From: Hyperoodon ampullatus | Taxonomy: Eukaryota; Chordata; Mammalia; Artiodactyla; Ziphiidae | Assembly (NCBI GenBank): GCA_949752795.1 | Contig: OX457071.1 | Location: forward strand, 75,047,983 to 75,111,982 | Reading direction: 5' to 3' | Length of the DNA stretch: 64,000 bases | Shown: in pieces, positions 36,001 through 51,000 of the stretch | Layout of the letters: every line of letters begins with the position of its first letter | How positions within the stretch are numbered: position 1 is the stretch's first letter | The notes under the pieces: generated by a model | Databases searched by the model: none | What the model was told of the DNA's origin: nothing | The model's input: only the letters and a program-made list of their open reading frames with translations | Translations under genes and position numbers: made by a program

Positions 36001-39000
36001 ATAAAGATCTAATCGAGGACTTTTAAGGAAATTGTCTTATGGCAGTTTAAGACAACTACTAGTAATAATCTAGAATATCGACTATATAACAACAGCTTAA
36101 GCTCTCTAACTGAAAAAATAGTGCTATTAAAAAAAAATTACCACAGAAAGCATGTTACCTTGAGGGGTGATATGTGAATTATTCGCTTGGGTGGCAAGAT
36201 GATTTTCCAGTTCTTCAATCTGTTGTCTGTACTGCTGGAGCTGCACCTCAAACTGCTGAACCAGGATTCTGAAGTAGCTATACAATAACATTTACCAAGT
36301 CAGATCACAGTTTTAAAACACTGTTTCCTTTATATTCAAAATTCCAACAAAAATATGCCCCTGTTTAAGTAGGGCCTTTGAATTAGTCTGATGACATAAT
36401 GTATCTTTAAGTGACAGAGGTATTATTGAATCAAAAACCCAAACTTGTAAGTTACCAAGGTATCAAAAATAGAGGCACAGCCTTACTCCAATCATGAAAA
36501 AATACCAATTAAGGGATAATCTACAAAATAACTTAATACTCTTCAAAAATGTCAAGGTCATCAAAGAAAAGGAAAGACTGAATAAATGTTACAGATTGGA
36601 AGTGACTAAGGAGAAATAACAACTAAATCCAGTGTGAAAAGAATCCTAGAACAGAAAAAGTACATTAGTGGAAAAGACAGTAAAATTCAAATAAGTTCTG
36701 TATTTTGGTTAATATAGTACCAATGTTAATCCTGTTCTTGATAATTATACTATGATTATGTAATATGTTAACAGTAAGGGAAGCAGGTAAGGGATATAAA
36801 AAAATTCTTTGTACTACCATTTTCCCAACTTTTCTGTAAGTCTAAAATTCAAAAGAAAAAGTTAAAAAAAAAACTGTGCAACTGTCAACTAGATTTTACA
36901 GCTAAATACTTACAGTTCTTATGTTTATAATCTGAAATACTATTGATATTTAAACTGAAAACACTACAGTGTGCTACAGAAAGAGTATGTAATTATAATC
37001 ACCATTCTGATAAATTTAACAAGAAACTGCTAGAAAGATAAAAAGGGACCTTGAATAGCACAAAACGCAGTCTGAACATGACTCCTCAAGAAAGGGGGGG
37101 GCTTCCCTGGTGGCGCAGTGGTTGAGAATCTGCCTGCTAATGCAGGGGACGCAGGTTCGAGCCCTGGTCTGGGAAGATCCCACATGCCGCGGAGCAACTG
37201 GGCCCGTGAGCCACAACTACTGAGCCTGTGCATCTGGAGCCTGTGCTCCGCAACAAGAGAGGCCACGACAGTGAGAGGCCCGCGCACCGCGATGAAGAGT
37301 GGCCCCCGCTCGCCACGACTAGAGAAAGCCCTCGCACAGAAACGAAGACCCAACACGGCAAAAATAAATTAATTAATTAATAAACTCCTACCCCCAACAT
37401 CTTCTAAAAAAAAAGTGTTCCCTTTTAAAAAAAAAAAAAAAAAAAAAAGAAAGGGGGAACTGTGAAAGCTTTTCACAGTGGAAAATCACACAATTCAACC
37501 CATCTCAGAATTATCTCTGATGGCGGCACGAAGAACAAGACAGCAGAATAAAATACTGAGGAAGCCCAGCGAAGGACCACATCCCATGCTAATCTGAATA
37601 AGATATCAGGAGTATCACTGTCATTGTCCATTTCCTGATTCTGATCACTGTACTACGGTTATGTAAGAGAATATCCTTATGTTTAAGAAATACACTCTAA
37701 AGTACTCAAGCATTAATGGGTATCATGTCTACAAACAACTCTAACTGTCCAGGGGGAAAATGTATTTACACATACGGAGAGCAAGGAACAAAACTACAGT
37801 AGAAATGTTAACATGCAGGGAATCTGGATGGAAGATACATGGGAATTCTTTGTTTCATTCTTGAAACTTTTTTGTAAATCTGAAATTATAATAAAGAGAG
37901 AAAAACAAAAAGGGTGAGCGTCCAGGAGTCAAACAGACCCCTACCCCTCAGCGGCTCAGGATTCCCCTCTTCAAGCCTCAGGCTCCTCACCTCTAAGACT
38001 GGAATGTGAGAGCTGTGGAGGGTTTGTGGGAAAGCAGATACAGCAGGTGAAGTGCCAAGCGCGCTGCGTTGCACATGGCAAGCATTTGAGAATATCAGCT
38101 ATTACTCCCTTGCACAACACAGACAAGACATATACCACAGGCATGGAAACCGCGTGAATATACAAGCTGGGTACAGGCGGGTTTTTCAGGTTCACTTATC
38201 TACACTTTGTAATTTTTCTTCCTGAAGATTTATTATGTATGCAAATAAAAGTTATGGAAATATGTGAAAGAGTTAAACTATACTTAGTATGCCCTGTTTA
38301 AGGAATGGACTATTATAAAGTATTTTTTAATTGAAAGTCCTTATGGGTATAATTATAAGTTTCTACTATCTGCACAATGTAATCAAGTAGAATAGACCCT
38401 GTAAGGAATATGAAGTGCAACTGCATAATAGTGGGTAAAACCTCAGACCTTGGCCTTCACTTACCCTTCAATAAAATGGGGATGATATACTCTCTCAGAG
38501 TTATGATGAGAATTAAATTTAAAAATCCACATAAGGTGCCCAGACTTGCTACAAAGTAAACTAAAAATCCCTACCCTGTACACTGTTTTTACTGTTCTGC
38601 TTTTTTTTTTTTTTTTGTGGTACGCGGGCCTCTCACTGCTGTGGCCTCTCCCGCTGCGGAGCACAGGCTCCGGACGCGCAGGCTCAGCGGCCATGGCTCA
38701 CGGGCCCAGCTGCTCCGCGGCATGTGGGATCTTCCTGGACCGGGGCACGAACCTGTGTCCCCTGCATCGGCAGGCGGACTCTCAACCACTGCACCACCAG
38801 GGAAGCCCTGTTCTGCTTTTTTAAAGAGAGAAACATTTGTTTAACTTACTCAGCAGGAGCTGTATTTTCATGTTGGAGTCCAGGTGGTGTTTTCTGGGTT
38901 CTTAAAGCTATTTCAGCATTTTTTAACTCCTGATATAATAGAGATTAAGAAAAAGAAAAAGCCAATTAAAAGTTAGGCTAAAAATACCAACTACCTCTAG

Positions 39001-42000
39001 ACTGAAACTTCAATGATGCCATTCCTGGAGCTTCATATGCTGTGAGAACTTATGGATGAAGCCGCTTTACAAGGTGCTAAAGCCTCCTTCCAGGCAAGAC
39101 AAACTACACTTTTAACAAACTTTATAATAAATTTATAGTCTATTTTAAGAAACCATGGATTCCTGTAGGATTTGTGAAGTCAATTCATCCACAGTTAAAG
39201 ACGGTGTTACTATTTTAAAATCTGTAATAATACAACTATAGAAAACACTATTTAAAAAAAGCAAGGCAGTAGTAATAACCCTGAGGCTGATGACAGCAGC
39301 AGTTAACATGCTGGGTACTTACTTACTGTGTACCAAGCCCTGTGCTACAGGCTCTCCTTCTATTATCATGGTCACTCCTCAGTAACAACTCTATAAAGTG
39401 GGTGACGAAGTTACAGAGACATTAAGTAATATGCCCAAGGCCACGGAGCTGGAAGACCCAAGACCTGAGTCTAGGGGCCCAATTTTTTATGCCTCACACA
39501 CTTAACCTCCCTTCCACTCCTCTTCAGGGCCACTCTTATCTCCCAGCCAATGGTTTTTCAAGACTCATAATGCATCTAACCCACTTACGCTCCACATTCC
39601 TATCATTTCATTGCTCCTGCAACCTCTATTTCAACATCTATTTAATTTTCCCTTATTTAAAAAGAAGTCTCTTATCCTCACTTTACGTCCCCTGCAGCAA
39701 CTTCCCGCCCTCATTTTACTGCCCAGCTGTGAAGTCTCTAACGGTCTCTAACTGGCCCTTCCACCTCCGTGTGACCCTCCACCTCAGGCTTCCGTCCTGT
39801 GACTCCGGACACGGGCCCAGAGCCTGGACTGCCCAGCGCTGAGCCGCGCCAGGCGGGGCTCCCATGAGGCTTACCGGCCTGCGGGCCCTCCAACACGCCC
39901 TGTTCCTGCCTCCGCGCCTTCCCGCCACCCTGCCCCTTCCTCGCGGCCTGGGAACCACCGCCGCAGCTCTCAAGGCTCAACTCTGAGTGTGCCACTACCG
40001 CTCCATCCTGCTCCGGAGGGGGGCTGGAAGCGCCCACTGAACCCCCTGCACTCCGTCGTCACACCTTGTCCCTGAACACTTACGTGACTGCTTTAGCTCA
40101 CTCTCCCTAGGACACTGTAAGTGTTTTGATCCCAAATGCCAGAGGAAGTGTGCTGCACATAACAGATGCTTAAAAAGGTTCTCTGAATTTGTGGACTCAG
40201 CAATATAACTTCAACGAACCACGTGGCACCTGCCCTGCCCACAGAAAACATTAACCACGCGACTTATCTGAACTCTTAAGTGATGGCCCCCGGACGGGGC
40301 ATGTGAAAGACTTCACTTCCATAAGGTTCTGGTCTTCACAATCTCAACGCTGCTCCTTACCTCAGAATTGCTTTTATTTCCCAGAAAGGCTTTCTTTGAA
40401 CAAAAGGTTTTGGATTTAGTAAGATGGGTAACTCCTTCACTAAGGGAGTCAGAATGTTTCTGTTTTCAATTGCCAATTCACAAGACTGTGGGTACAGCAC
40501 TAATTCCTGTGTATTTGAAATAAGAGAAACCACAGAGCAAACCCCTTTGAGTTCTCATATAAACTTTCCTCAACTCAACTCAGAGCCATTTTCCCTTAAG
40601 GGAACTCTCGACTCCTACCCTCTTCTTTCTCAATCTTTGAGCATTTCACTTAGCCCACCGGACTTTAGTACTTTGGAGTTCTCCTTTTGTCTCTGAAAGA
40701 CAAGTCTGGTTATGTGACAAGTGTCTCACAAGTGCTTGTGGATGGAATCACCCAGTGTGAGAGTTACAATGGTTCCCATTCTTGTGTTCATTTTTTTCCC
40801 TTGAGTTTGCCTCCTCTATTACTTTGATAATGACCTTGTGCGTGTAATTTCATAAAAATTTCACACATGAAATTTAGAATTTCCTATAATGTTTAATCAG
40901 AGTCAAAACACTCTCCACAGTCTAAAGGCTTAAGTAACATTCTGTTCCTCCTAGGAAATACATATCTGATGATAAGGGAAGAATAAGTGGGAAGGAAACA
41001 TGGGGGAATACTTTGTTCATATTTAACCAAAGAATCTGTAAGTGACCAGGAAACGTGAAAGCAGACAATAAAGCCTTTGAATCCTCTTTAAGTATCATAG
41101 TTTAGATTAGCTTTTTTTGGTAACACATTTATTAAAAATGTCACAAAGTATTCTCCAATAGTTGACTTAAAGACACATAAGCAGGTACAAACTTCCAGTT
41201 ACAAAATAAGTAAGTCCTGGGTACATAACCTACAGCATGGTGACAACAGGTAACAATATTACACTGTATACCTGAAAGTTGCTAAGACAGTAGATCTTAA
41301 AAGTTTTCATCTGAAGAAGAAAAAAAATTGTAACTATTTGTGCTGATGGGTATTAATTAGACTTCTTGTAGTCACCATTTCACAATAGACACAAACATTG
41401 AATCATTATGTTGTACACCTAAAACTAATAACATTATATGTCAATTACATTTCAATAAAAAGACACAAAGCACTTTAAAAATTTCTACTTAAAATATTAC
41501 CACTTAATTTATGAAGAGCATAGCACTCTGATAAACCCATTAAAAAGGCATATCACATAAAGTTCATTAACAGATCAGGGAAAACTTTAGGGAAAGATTT
41601 CTAGGTTGCAATGATCAGATCAAGTATACTGTATAACTGTGAAATATAAAACAAGTAAATCATCTATCATCATTCTTCCGCACTGATGTAAAGAAGATAT
41701 TTTACGTTATATATTATACCGCCGGGACAAGAAGCAAGTAGACATTAGTGACAGAAGGTATTAGCCTCATTACCATTTTTATTAACTAAGACCTAACGAA
41801 ACTAGCAAGTCACTGGAACTTAATATCTATAAAGCATGGTATAATTTATATTTAACCACTGACAGATTAAAAAAATGTGTTTTTCCCTCTTGTATAATAA
41901 TTTAGGCAGTAGGCACGCTTATGAAACAAAGCAATCTGGAGCATAAGCTCTAGAGTTGGATTACCAGGGTCTGAATCTATGCTCTTAGAAACAAAGCTCT

Positions 42001-45000
42001 CTGTTTTCTTGTTTGAGGTAATAGCAGTACCTACCTCATAGGGCTGTTGTGAAAAATCACTAGGTTAATATATCTAAATTGCTTAGAATACTGCCTCATA
42101 CATAGTAAACACTCAATAAAACCCAGTAACTATTAGTAATTTAAAAGTATATGCGCTACACAGTTTTCTTATAGCATGTCTGTATGAAACTTCATAATTT
42201 TAAAAAGACCTATTTCTATTTGAAAAAAAAAATAAACAAAAATCCTACAATAAAATGACAGTTTACCTGAGCAGTTTCTATTTTCAATTTGTCAATATTG
42301 AGAGTGTTCCTCTGTAATCCACTGGCAGCCAATGACAAAAGCTGCTTCAGAGCTTTAATATCTTCCTGCACTTTAAGCATTGCTTTTGAAGACATTCTAC
42401 TAATTTCTTCTTGGACTTGTTTTTGTTCCTTCACAAATTTCCTAAAAAAAATAAATAAAACTGAGTTTTAAAAAAATACACCTTTGGTTTTATACAGAAA
42501 AAAAAGTAGGCTGGTCAGAGTTTTAAGTCCAGGTGTTTTAAGAAGCAACTATTAAAAATTCACCTAAAGTTCACAGAATGGCAGTTACAGAATTTAAATT
42601 CCTTTATTTATTTAATTCCATTGTCCTGCGTTCTCCCTGATTTCTAAAAGCACCACGATGCTCCCCAAGTTAAAACGCTTAGGAGGAGGAGAGGGTCCCC
42701 CTGAAACACCTCCCGGCACTCCAGTCTGATTCATCTACTGATGACACCTCACATACTTACTGCAGGTTGTCCACGTCCTGGCAGATGACAGAGGGTAGAG
42801 TCTCATCCTTCAGCGCTTTACTATCCCTAAGAAAGATGCCACAGGCGCATTAACACCAGAGATCATAAAAAGCTGAAGGCTATCTGTATATTTTCTTTGG
42901 AGAAATGTCTCTTTAGGTCTTCCATACCTATAGCTGCTTCACTGTGTTGTACAGCAGAAATTAACACAACATTGTAAAGCAATTATACTCTAATAAAGAT
43001 GTTAAAGAAAAAAAAAGCTGACAGCTGAGTTCTACAACAGTATGTGTTAAGATACAAGAAAACAGAGCAAATATTCCCCATTTACAGTCTTCTTGGATGA
43101 TTTTGAAATTCTTTATAAAGAACAATAAACTTCGTGATCTACAAAATAACTAACAATTCATCTGACATGGAGGTTTCTTTTCTAAGGAGATTGGCATCTA
43201 TTATAATAAGCACACGTAGATGCATTTGACTAAATGTTTAAGAACAAAATAAGAAAATACTACAGGCGGGATGAGATATTAATCTAAGTTCCTCCAGCTC
43301 AAAAATTCCATGACTGACTTTTCATTCAGTTCAAAAATATTACAGCATTCACTAAAGGAAGTCTGCAAAACTTCTCACAATGAGCTGCTCACAATATTTT
43401 ACAACTTCAATCTGTTCTTCAACAAAATAAGACCTAGGAGTAGCTTAAAGGATTGATGACTATTTAAGGAAGACAGCAATAAATGAAACTGGGCTGTAAT
43501 GGCGGGAGCCGCAGATCTGTACGACTTCGGGGACATAACCCTGGGCAAACGGCAGGCTCTCGCTGCCTCCCCATTTACGTAACAAATACACACAAGATGT
43601 TTGGGAGGCAGGAGCTTCGTCCTGCTTTATTTATGTGTAATAGAAATTATATGAGAATACAATCGGCAAGAAAATAATGATCTTCAAATGTATATATGAC
43701 GTACATGGAGGTTATTCTCCCTCTTCAACAACAGTGAATGGTGCTGGGACAGTAATTTATATATAAAATAAACAGTATATATACATTTTTAATTTGTATA
43801 TATAAATAAGAAGTGCTCCAAGAGTAAAGTTCCATGAGTTGTTCAACATTTACTAAGTTAAAAAGACACATACATATATTTGTGTTTATTTATATTATTT
43901 GGGGAAAAGCCAATTATTTCCTAGAAAGAAATAGTTATAAATTTTCTTAAAGATCTGACCTTCCATAATCTCTCCAGAGCCTATGCTTATTATTTCATTT
44001 TTGACAAAAACTTTAAAAGAATTTTTCTTCTAAATACCTATAAGGTTCCATTTACTTCCAACCATACATTGGCCTATAGTTTAATAAGTAAAACTCTTTA
44101 ATTAAAATATTTTAAAAGTCAAATTGTAAACTTACTCTGGTCTTGTTCCTGTTTTATCACCTAGAAAATTCAAGAAGCTTCGTGTAAAAACAGGTTATTT
44201 ATCAATGTATTCCAAATACAAATTTTAAGTTAACACAAACTAAGGTATACATAAAAATTGTTAAGGATTTCTTAGAATGCCTCTTAAACAGCATGTGATG
44301 TCACGACTTGTCACAAACTCTAAACACAGCATGTTACAGACATGTTTATGTACACATAAACACAGTTATGTAGCTGATTTGCATCTATTTCTTTCAAGGG
44401 CAAGAATCTTCCTTTTTCAACTATCTTCCCTGAAAAATCTTCTTGCCTAGGAGTTTAACTCCTGAGAGCTTTATCTGACACTTTTTAAGGCCCTCTTAAC
44501 AGGCTGCTCCACCTGAGAAAAAAAAAATAAGTTGCTAAAACATCTAAGGCTATTTTTTGAATTATGGAGTTATTACAAAGAAAATTAAGTAAAAACAAGA
44601 GACAGGACCTTATGTTTAAATTTTTCATTCAAAGAGAAATAAATCCAAATTTTCTAAGATTAAAAGGATTTTACCAACTTTTAGGATAGTAATTCACACT
44701 TTAAAACAAGTATCTCCTACAATAAAACCCATGTCCAATTTTTTAAATCCCTATACAGACATAGGACACTGAATATTTTACAGCTTCGGGCATCATGCCA
44801 TTCTAAGCCCTTCCAAGCGGTCAGTGCAGTGTGTATATACGCACTCCAGCTGGACATGCTTTCACCAGAAACAGAACAGGTGTTGGGAAACAAAAAACAA
44901 GCAGATCACACATACAGAACCAACAACCACAAAAAAACCGCAAAATGAATTTGGGTTGGAAAAAAATTTTTGAAGAATATTAGGCATGCCAAGAGCACAG

Positions 45001-48000
45001 CAAGAAGGGCATTTTCATACTGGTTGGTGAGTAAATAAATTGGTAAAACCTTTCTGGAAAGCAATTTCACAATATATGCCAAGACACTCCAAAATGTCCC
45101 TCCCTATAAGCCAATGATTCAATTTCTAGGTATCTGCCCTAAGGAAATAACCAAAATATGAACAAAATTTATAATAAAAGCACACAGCATCTTCTGTGTG
45201 CCTGGCTCTCCTAAGGTTTTACAAACAGCAATCCTCAAACCAACCCCATGAAGCAGGGACTGTTATTTCCCCTACTTTACAAAAGCACCGAGATAGCCTG
45301 AATAAGGTCACAGAGGCTGTGAACAGCTAAGCCAGGATCTGCAGCCAGCAAACCAGCTACAGAGCCGACACTTAACTACCACACTAGGTTGCCTCTCTCT
45401 ACAAGGATACCCAATACAGTGACGCTTCCCAGAGCGAAGATCTGGAAACAAACACTAACAGCAGGATGATGGCTGACTGCATGATGACACATCCATTCAT
45501 AAAACTGACATGAAGCAGCATTAAAATATTTGTAAAGAACTACGGACACTGACGAAAACTTGTGATATATTACACGAGAAAGAACAGGTTACAAAACATG
45601 TACATGGCCCCGATTTTTAAAATGCATATTAAGACACTCATTAAGATAGTTACATAAGACATATGCACATACAAATCTGAGTTGTCTACAAAAATAAAAT
45701 CTTAAATGCACAACACACACAAAATTTGTGAAATATACTGCAAACTTAAAAATAATACCTTTACTATTGAATATTTAACTAACAATCTTCCAGACCTAGG
45801 AATTTAAGTTCCCTCAACAGGACTGTTAGAATGTGAAATTAAGAGTAACATTACTTACTCTTTTTATCTGATGAGCTGCTAAAATCTATACCTCCAAGGC
45901 CTTCGTTGCCAGCAGCTGAAGTAGCTGCTGCAGTTCCCAGAGACAGACCTAAAGCATTTTGTCCAAGTCCTACAAGCAAGCCAGATGCCACTCATGAAGT
46001 TCCTCAGTCTTTATAATGATTTCCCCACTGACCAAAGCACTCAAATACATTTAAGTTGGATCCCAGATTATTTTCATTCTTGATTTAGACAAATAGTAAG
46101 ATACAAGTCTAGAGCAGGCTTTGGACAAAGACTGATAATCTTGCTTGGATTCAATGGTATATGTAGTTTGAATGATGTGATTTTATTTATTAAAACGGCC
46201 AGAATATATCTGTTCATGGATATTTGTGGATACTTGATTTTATTTGTTGTTTGTAAACCCTCTCTATCAAAGCAGTTTTAGTTTGCATATTTTCAGGTGA
46301 ATATATCTTGTCTTCCAATCATGCTTTGGAATTCTATACTTTTAAAATAATCTAGTATTGGATGTGTTAATTAACTTGATGGGGGGGAAACAATGTATAC
46401 AGTCAAATCTTCATGTTGTACACTTTAAATATCTCACAATTTTATTTGTCAATTATACCTCAACAAAGCTGGGGGAAAATAAATAAAATAATCTAGCATG
46501 ATTTCACAAGATTTTAGTATAATATAAAGCAAACAGTTCTACTACTAATGAAATTTAAAGAACTGATAATTAAAGACTTGAAGTTCAAACATCAAAATTT
46601 CACGTTCTCAAGTTTTTTTCCATTAAACTTAAAAAAAAAAAGTAGACTTCACTTATTTAAATCCTACTTCACAGACAGAAGGAACTGGAGCTAGACTCTA
46701 GTAATCTTAAGTCATCAATGTGTACCTGTGAATCAAGTAGCAAAATTTCAAAGATCCTGCACTGGTAAATCACATAAGTCCATGCATTCTCAAGCTGACA
46801 CAATTGTGTTCTTTTTAGACAAGATGCTACTTACTTTAAAAACAGGAAACAGTAGGATATACTGGATAAGAGCATGGGATAAATGAAAACTGGATTTAAA
46901 TCCTGACAATGTGTGAAAAAACAGAGCTGAATAAATGTTATGAATTTTTAAAAAACCAGTGGCACCTTTAGGTTAACATAACCATAAAGTAAGCATTGAA
47001 TATTGTGTCAAAGAGCCTAAGAAAAATCAGAACAGACCTAAAAACTCAATAACGAGACATAAAAACTACCCTCTAACTCTTGTTTCTATTATTTTTGTGT
47101 TTTGCTCCCATGGGAATCTTTGGGAAAGATGTTTAAATATTTATCCTGCAAAGAAATGTACGTTATAGTCATCTCATCATTTGGTTATTAGAAGACACCT
47201 ACAAAATTCACTATAAAAAAATCATTTAATGCTTGTTTTTAATGTCCTGACTTCAAAGCACTCTAACACCCTTTCCTAACATCTACAACAGAAAGCCATT
47301 CCCAGAACCCGGCTTATGAGGTCAAGTTGTGCCACAATGAATTTAGAGGCTAAAGGATTCAAGACTATCCAACTGCCATTTATTAAAAAGACAAATTTCT
47401 CTAGAATAGTTTACTGACTCCGGAAGCAGGCTCTTTCTTGCCTCCTTACCTCGTCAGTCAATGCTGAGAAAATGCATTTCTAAAATATGGCAATCATGTA
47501 TGAACTTTATTTTATAATTCAGTTTTTACACTAAAAGGAAAACATAAAGGCTCAAGAGACCACATGATCTGCACAAAAGACCAAAACAAAGACAGAGTAA
47601 ATTTAAACATGAATATTTACTCTTCTGGAGAGTAAATATCACAGTTACCTGATGCCGCTGTGCCTGCGCTTTGGAAAAGCGGCCCTCCCAAACCCGCCAA
47701 GGCTCCCCCTAAAGAGAGGCCTGCCGGTGCGGTGGTGGCTGCGGCTGCCGTCCCACTCAGGCTGCTGAGAGTGAATCCTGTGGACGCTATAAACAGAGAG
47801 CCCGTGAGCCCCCGAGAGCGCGAGCATCACAGAAAACACAAGACACTTTCTTAAAAACTGACGTCATGATAAACTTGGCTCTTGAGAAAAACCACTCACT
47901 AAAGCTGACATTATACATACTTAAGAACAGAAAGAAATAGTACCTTTAAAGCAAAAACCAGTGACAGGAATAAGGGCTTTGGTTAATACCAGCATGGTAT

Positions 48001-51000
48001 CAGGTAAGTGACTCCAGACAGTAATAGAGTTTTCAACCCAGGCTACCAACTCCACACTCAAAACCGGATGAATCCTAAGCCAAGCAAGGTTTATGCAAAC
48101 TCTTTACCCTTCCCTGTCACCAAAGTGCACCTTGAAAACAATGCAGACATGTGCCCTCTCACCCGCTCCCCTGCTTTGCTCTGTAAAGAGACCAACTTCC
48201 AAGAGGGCCTCTGCTGCTTTAATGCTCAAGGCTGGTCTTCACAAACCAGTAATTCAGTAGGTCAACACTGCTGAATGACTGAAATAAAAATTCTCCCCAA
48301 CTGAAGTTATCTTTACCAAAGGTGGATACCTACATTCACTGACCGAGTGAAGTAAGAACTCAACCAGAAAATGCCACCCTTCCCCGACACGCCTCACCTG
48401 CAGGAGTCGACGTCAGAGCGGACGAGAGCGTGAGACCGCCAGCCGAGGCAGACGTGACGGGCAGCGCAAAGGGTGTGGCGGACGCCGCGGGTTTGCTGAA
48501 GCCTAAGCTGAAGCCTGCCGTGGACGCAGAGGTGGTGGTCGGCGGGCCTGTAAAAAAACAGCCCAGCTTACTGTAGCCGCATGTGTATTATACAGGTACC
48601 AATCTGGAACCTAGAGGTCTACTTCTCGTAGATGGAACAAAGGTCTATGTACTTATATACGTACGAGAGAGAAAAGCCATTCACCAAATCAGGGTGCGTA
48701 CTAAAGACGAAAATCCCATCTATGTGGTAATACTGAAATTCAATTTCAGCCCTACCTCTAGATACACCTAAAACGGCACTTCCCCCTCCTCTCCTTTATA
48801 CTCAACAGAAAACAGTCCTTCTTCTCCAAGACTATTTAAAACATCTTCTCTGCTGCTTGAAATCCTCCCCCTCTGCTTCTGTGTCTGTCAGTGCCCTCCA
48901 GTCCCTTCTGTCTGTCTCCCTCCTCGGTTCACCTCTTTTTATTTTTTTAATTGATTTACTTATTTTTGGCTGCATTGGGTCTTCGTTGCTGTGTGCGTGC
49001 TTTCTCTAGTTGCAGCGCGTGGGGGCTACTCATCGTTCTGGTGCATGGTCTTCTCATTGCGGTGGCTTCTCTTGTTGTGGAGCATGGGCTCTAGGCGCAC
49101 TGGCTTCAGTAGTTGTGGCACGTGGGCTCAGTAGTTGTGGCGCACGGGCTTAGTTGCTCCACGGCATGTGGGATCTTCCTGGACCAGAGCTCAATCCCGT
49201 GTCCCCTGCATTGGCAGGTGGATTCTTAACCACTGCGCCACCAGAGAAGCCCTCGCCTCTTTTTTAAAATTGAAGTATAGCTGATTTACAGTGATTCAGC
49301 TGTACAGCAAAGTGATTCAATTTTATACACATACACACACACACACACACATATTTTTTCAGGTTCTTTTCCATTATAGGTTATTACAAGATGTTGAATC
49401 TAGTTCCCTGTGCTATACAGTAGGTCCTCGCTGTCTATCTGCTTTACACATACTAGTTGTGTATCTCTGTTCACTTCTTAAATGATACTGCCTATGGCTC
49501 CATTCTCGCTCCCTCACTTCCTGAAACATCTCACCCACTTTCAGAATCTCACTATAGGTTTATGTGTCTAAATCTACATCTACCTGAGTCTCCAAAGACT
49601 AGCTCTACCTGGATGTCCCTCTGGACTCCTACACATCTCCCTATAAAAAAATTTCCTAAATCCCCCAGGGTCAATTTGGTTGCTCAAGCCAGAAATCATA
49701 ATCATCCTTGACATCCCCTTGCTCCCCTGTATTCTATCAGTACAAGTCCTGTCAATTCCACTTCAGAGATATCCCTGGATTACAAACATCCTCAAAAACC
49801 TTAGTTCAGGCCATCTCTCTCTCAAGAACTATTACAATAACCTCCACGATCAGTCTCCTCCAACCTCTCATCTACTCTTGGAATTATCTCAGCTACTTTA
49901 AAAAAGAACAAAATAATATGCTGGTGATTCCCCCAACTTAAGGTTCCCACTAAGTCTATACATTAGTCTTTAAAATAGATTCTAAAGGCTTGGTACCCAA
50001 AACCCTTTCCTATGTGGTCCTAACCCGCTCCGCCAATCTCCTCTTCCTACCACGCCTACCCTCAGAACCCTGAATTCCAAGAGCCAAGTACCTTTCCTAT
50101 TTCCATGGATCCTTTAATGACTGGGCCTCCGCACTCTCCACTCCTGCCTGGAACAGTGCTTCCTGCCCCGCCAATCAACAACTCTCTCCTCCTCCTCAGC
50201 CTTCCTAGTGCCTTTCCTGCGTCTAGAGCGCGTATCAGATGACACAAGAACCCATCGTCCTGCCTGCCAGCTCCCTTTACCTCACAACAGGCTGAAGGTC
50301 TTGCGCAGGGACCAGGGGCCCCTGCCCTCATCAGGGTCCTCCACCACATTCGGCTTATAATCCGTGATCAAGGCACTGTGTAGACTCACGGCCACAGCCA
50401 AGAAGTAGTAGTTATTCAAAGTTACTAAACGGAGAAATTATGAATGACCTGCATTTTGGCTTCTCCTGAAGGCACTCAGAGAAAAAAAGTCAGAAACTAT
50501 GCTTCTGGATCGTCCTTGCCACAAGTGGAAGTCCGTGCCAGAGTAACGTGCTTTGAAAACACGCATAGGCTCTAAAATCTCAGGACAGGATCCAACTGCT
50601 TGCCCTTGTAACCAGTCCTGTCCGAAACCTTGGTGGCAGACAGACGTGCTTTCTGTTGATAACAGGTAAGCGGCATCTAAGTGAAGAAAGTTCACCAATC
50701 TTTATTTCAATTTTAAGTTTATATTTAATTAAATTAAGTAATTTTAATTGAGGTTCCTCACTGTCCTCTCGTCCATTCAATGTCCTCTCGTGCCATTATT
50801 TCCTGGCATCCAGGTCAGGGTGCTGTCACCCTGGTTACCCACATTCCCTGCAGCATATCACGATAGAGAACCACGATATTTTTGAGCTGGAAGGGAATTC
50901 AAAAACTTTTTATTCCAATACCCTCATTTGACAGATAACTAAAAGCTGCCAGATAGGACCATCTAAGGCCTCACAATTATTTAGAGGTACAACTAGCGCT

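Noticed and set aside
39716..40037. GC-rich open frames in intron 9
   Set aside because: Arg/Gly/Pro-rich peptides from a local GC-rich patch. No splice sites link them to NUP58 and no known family is matched.
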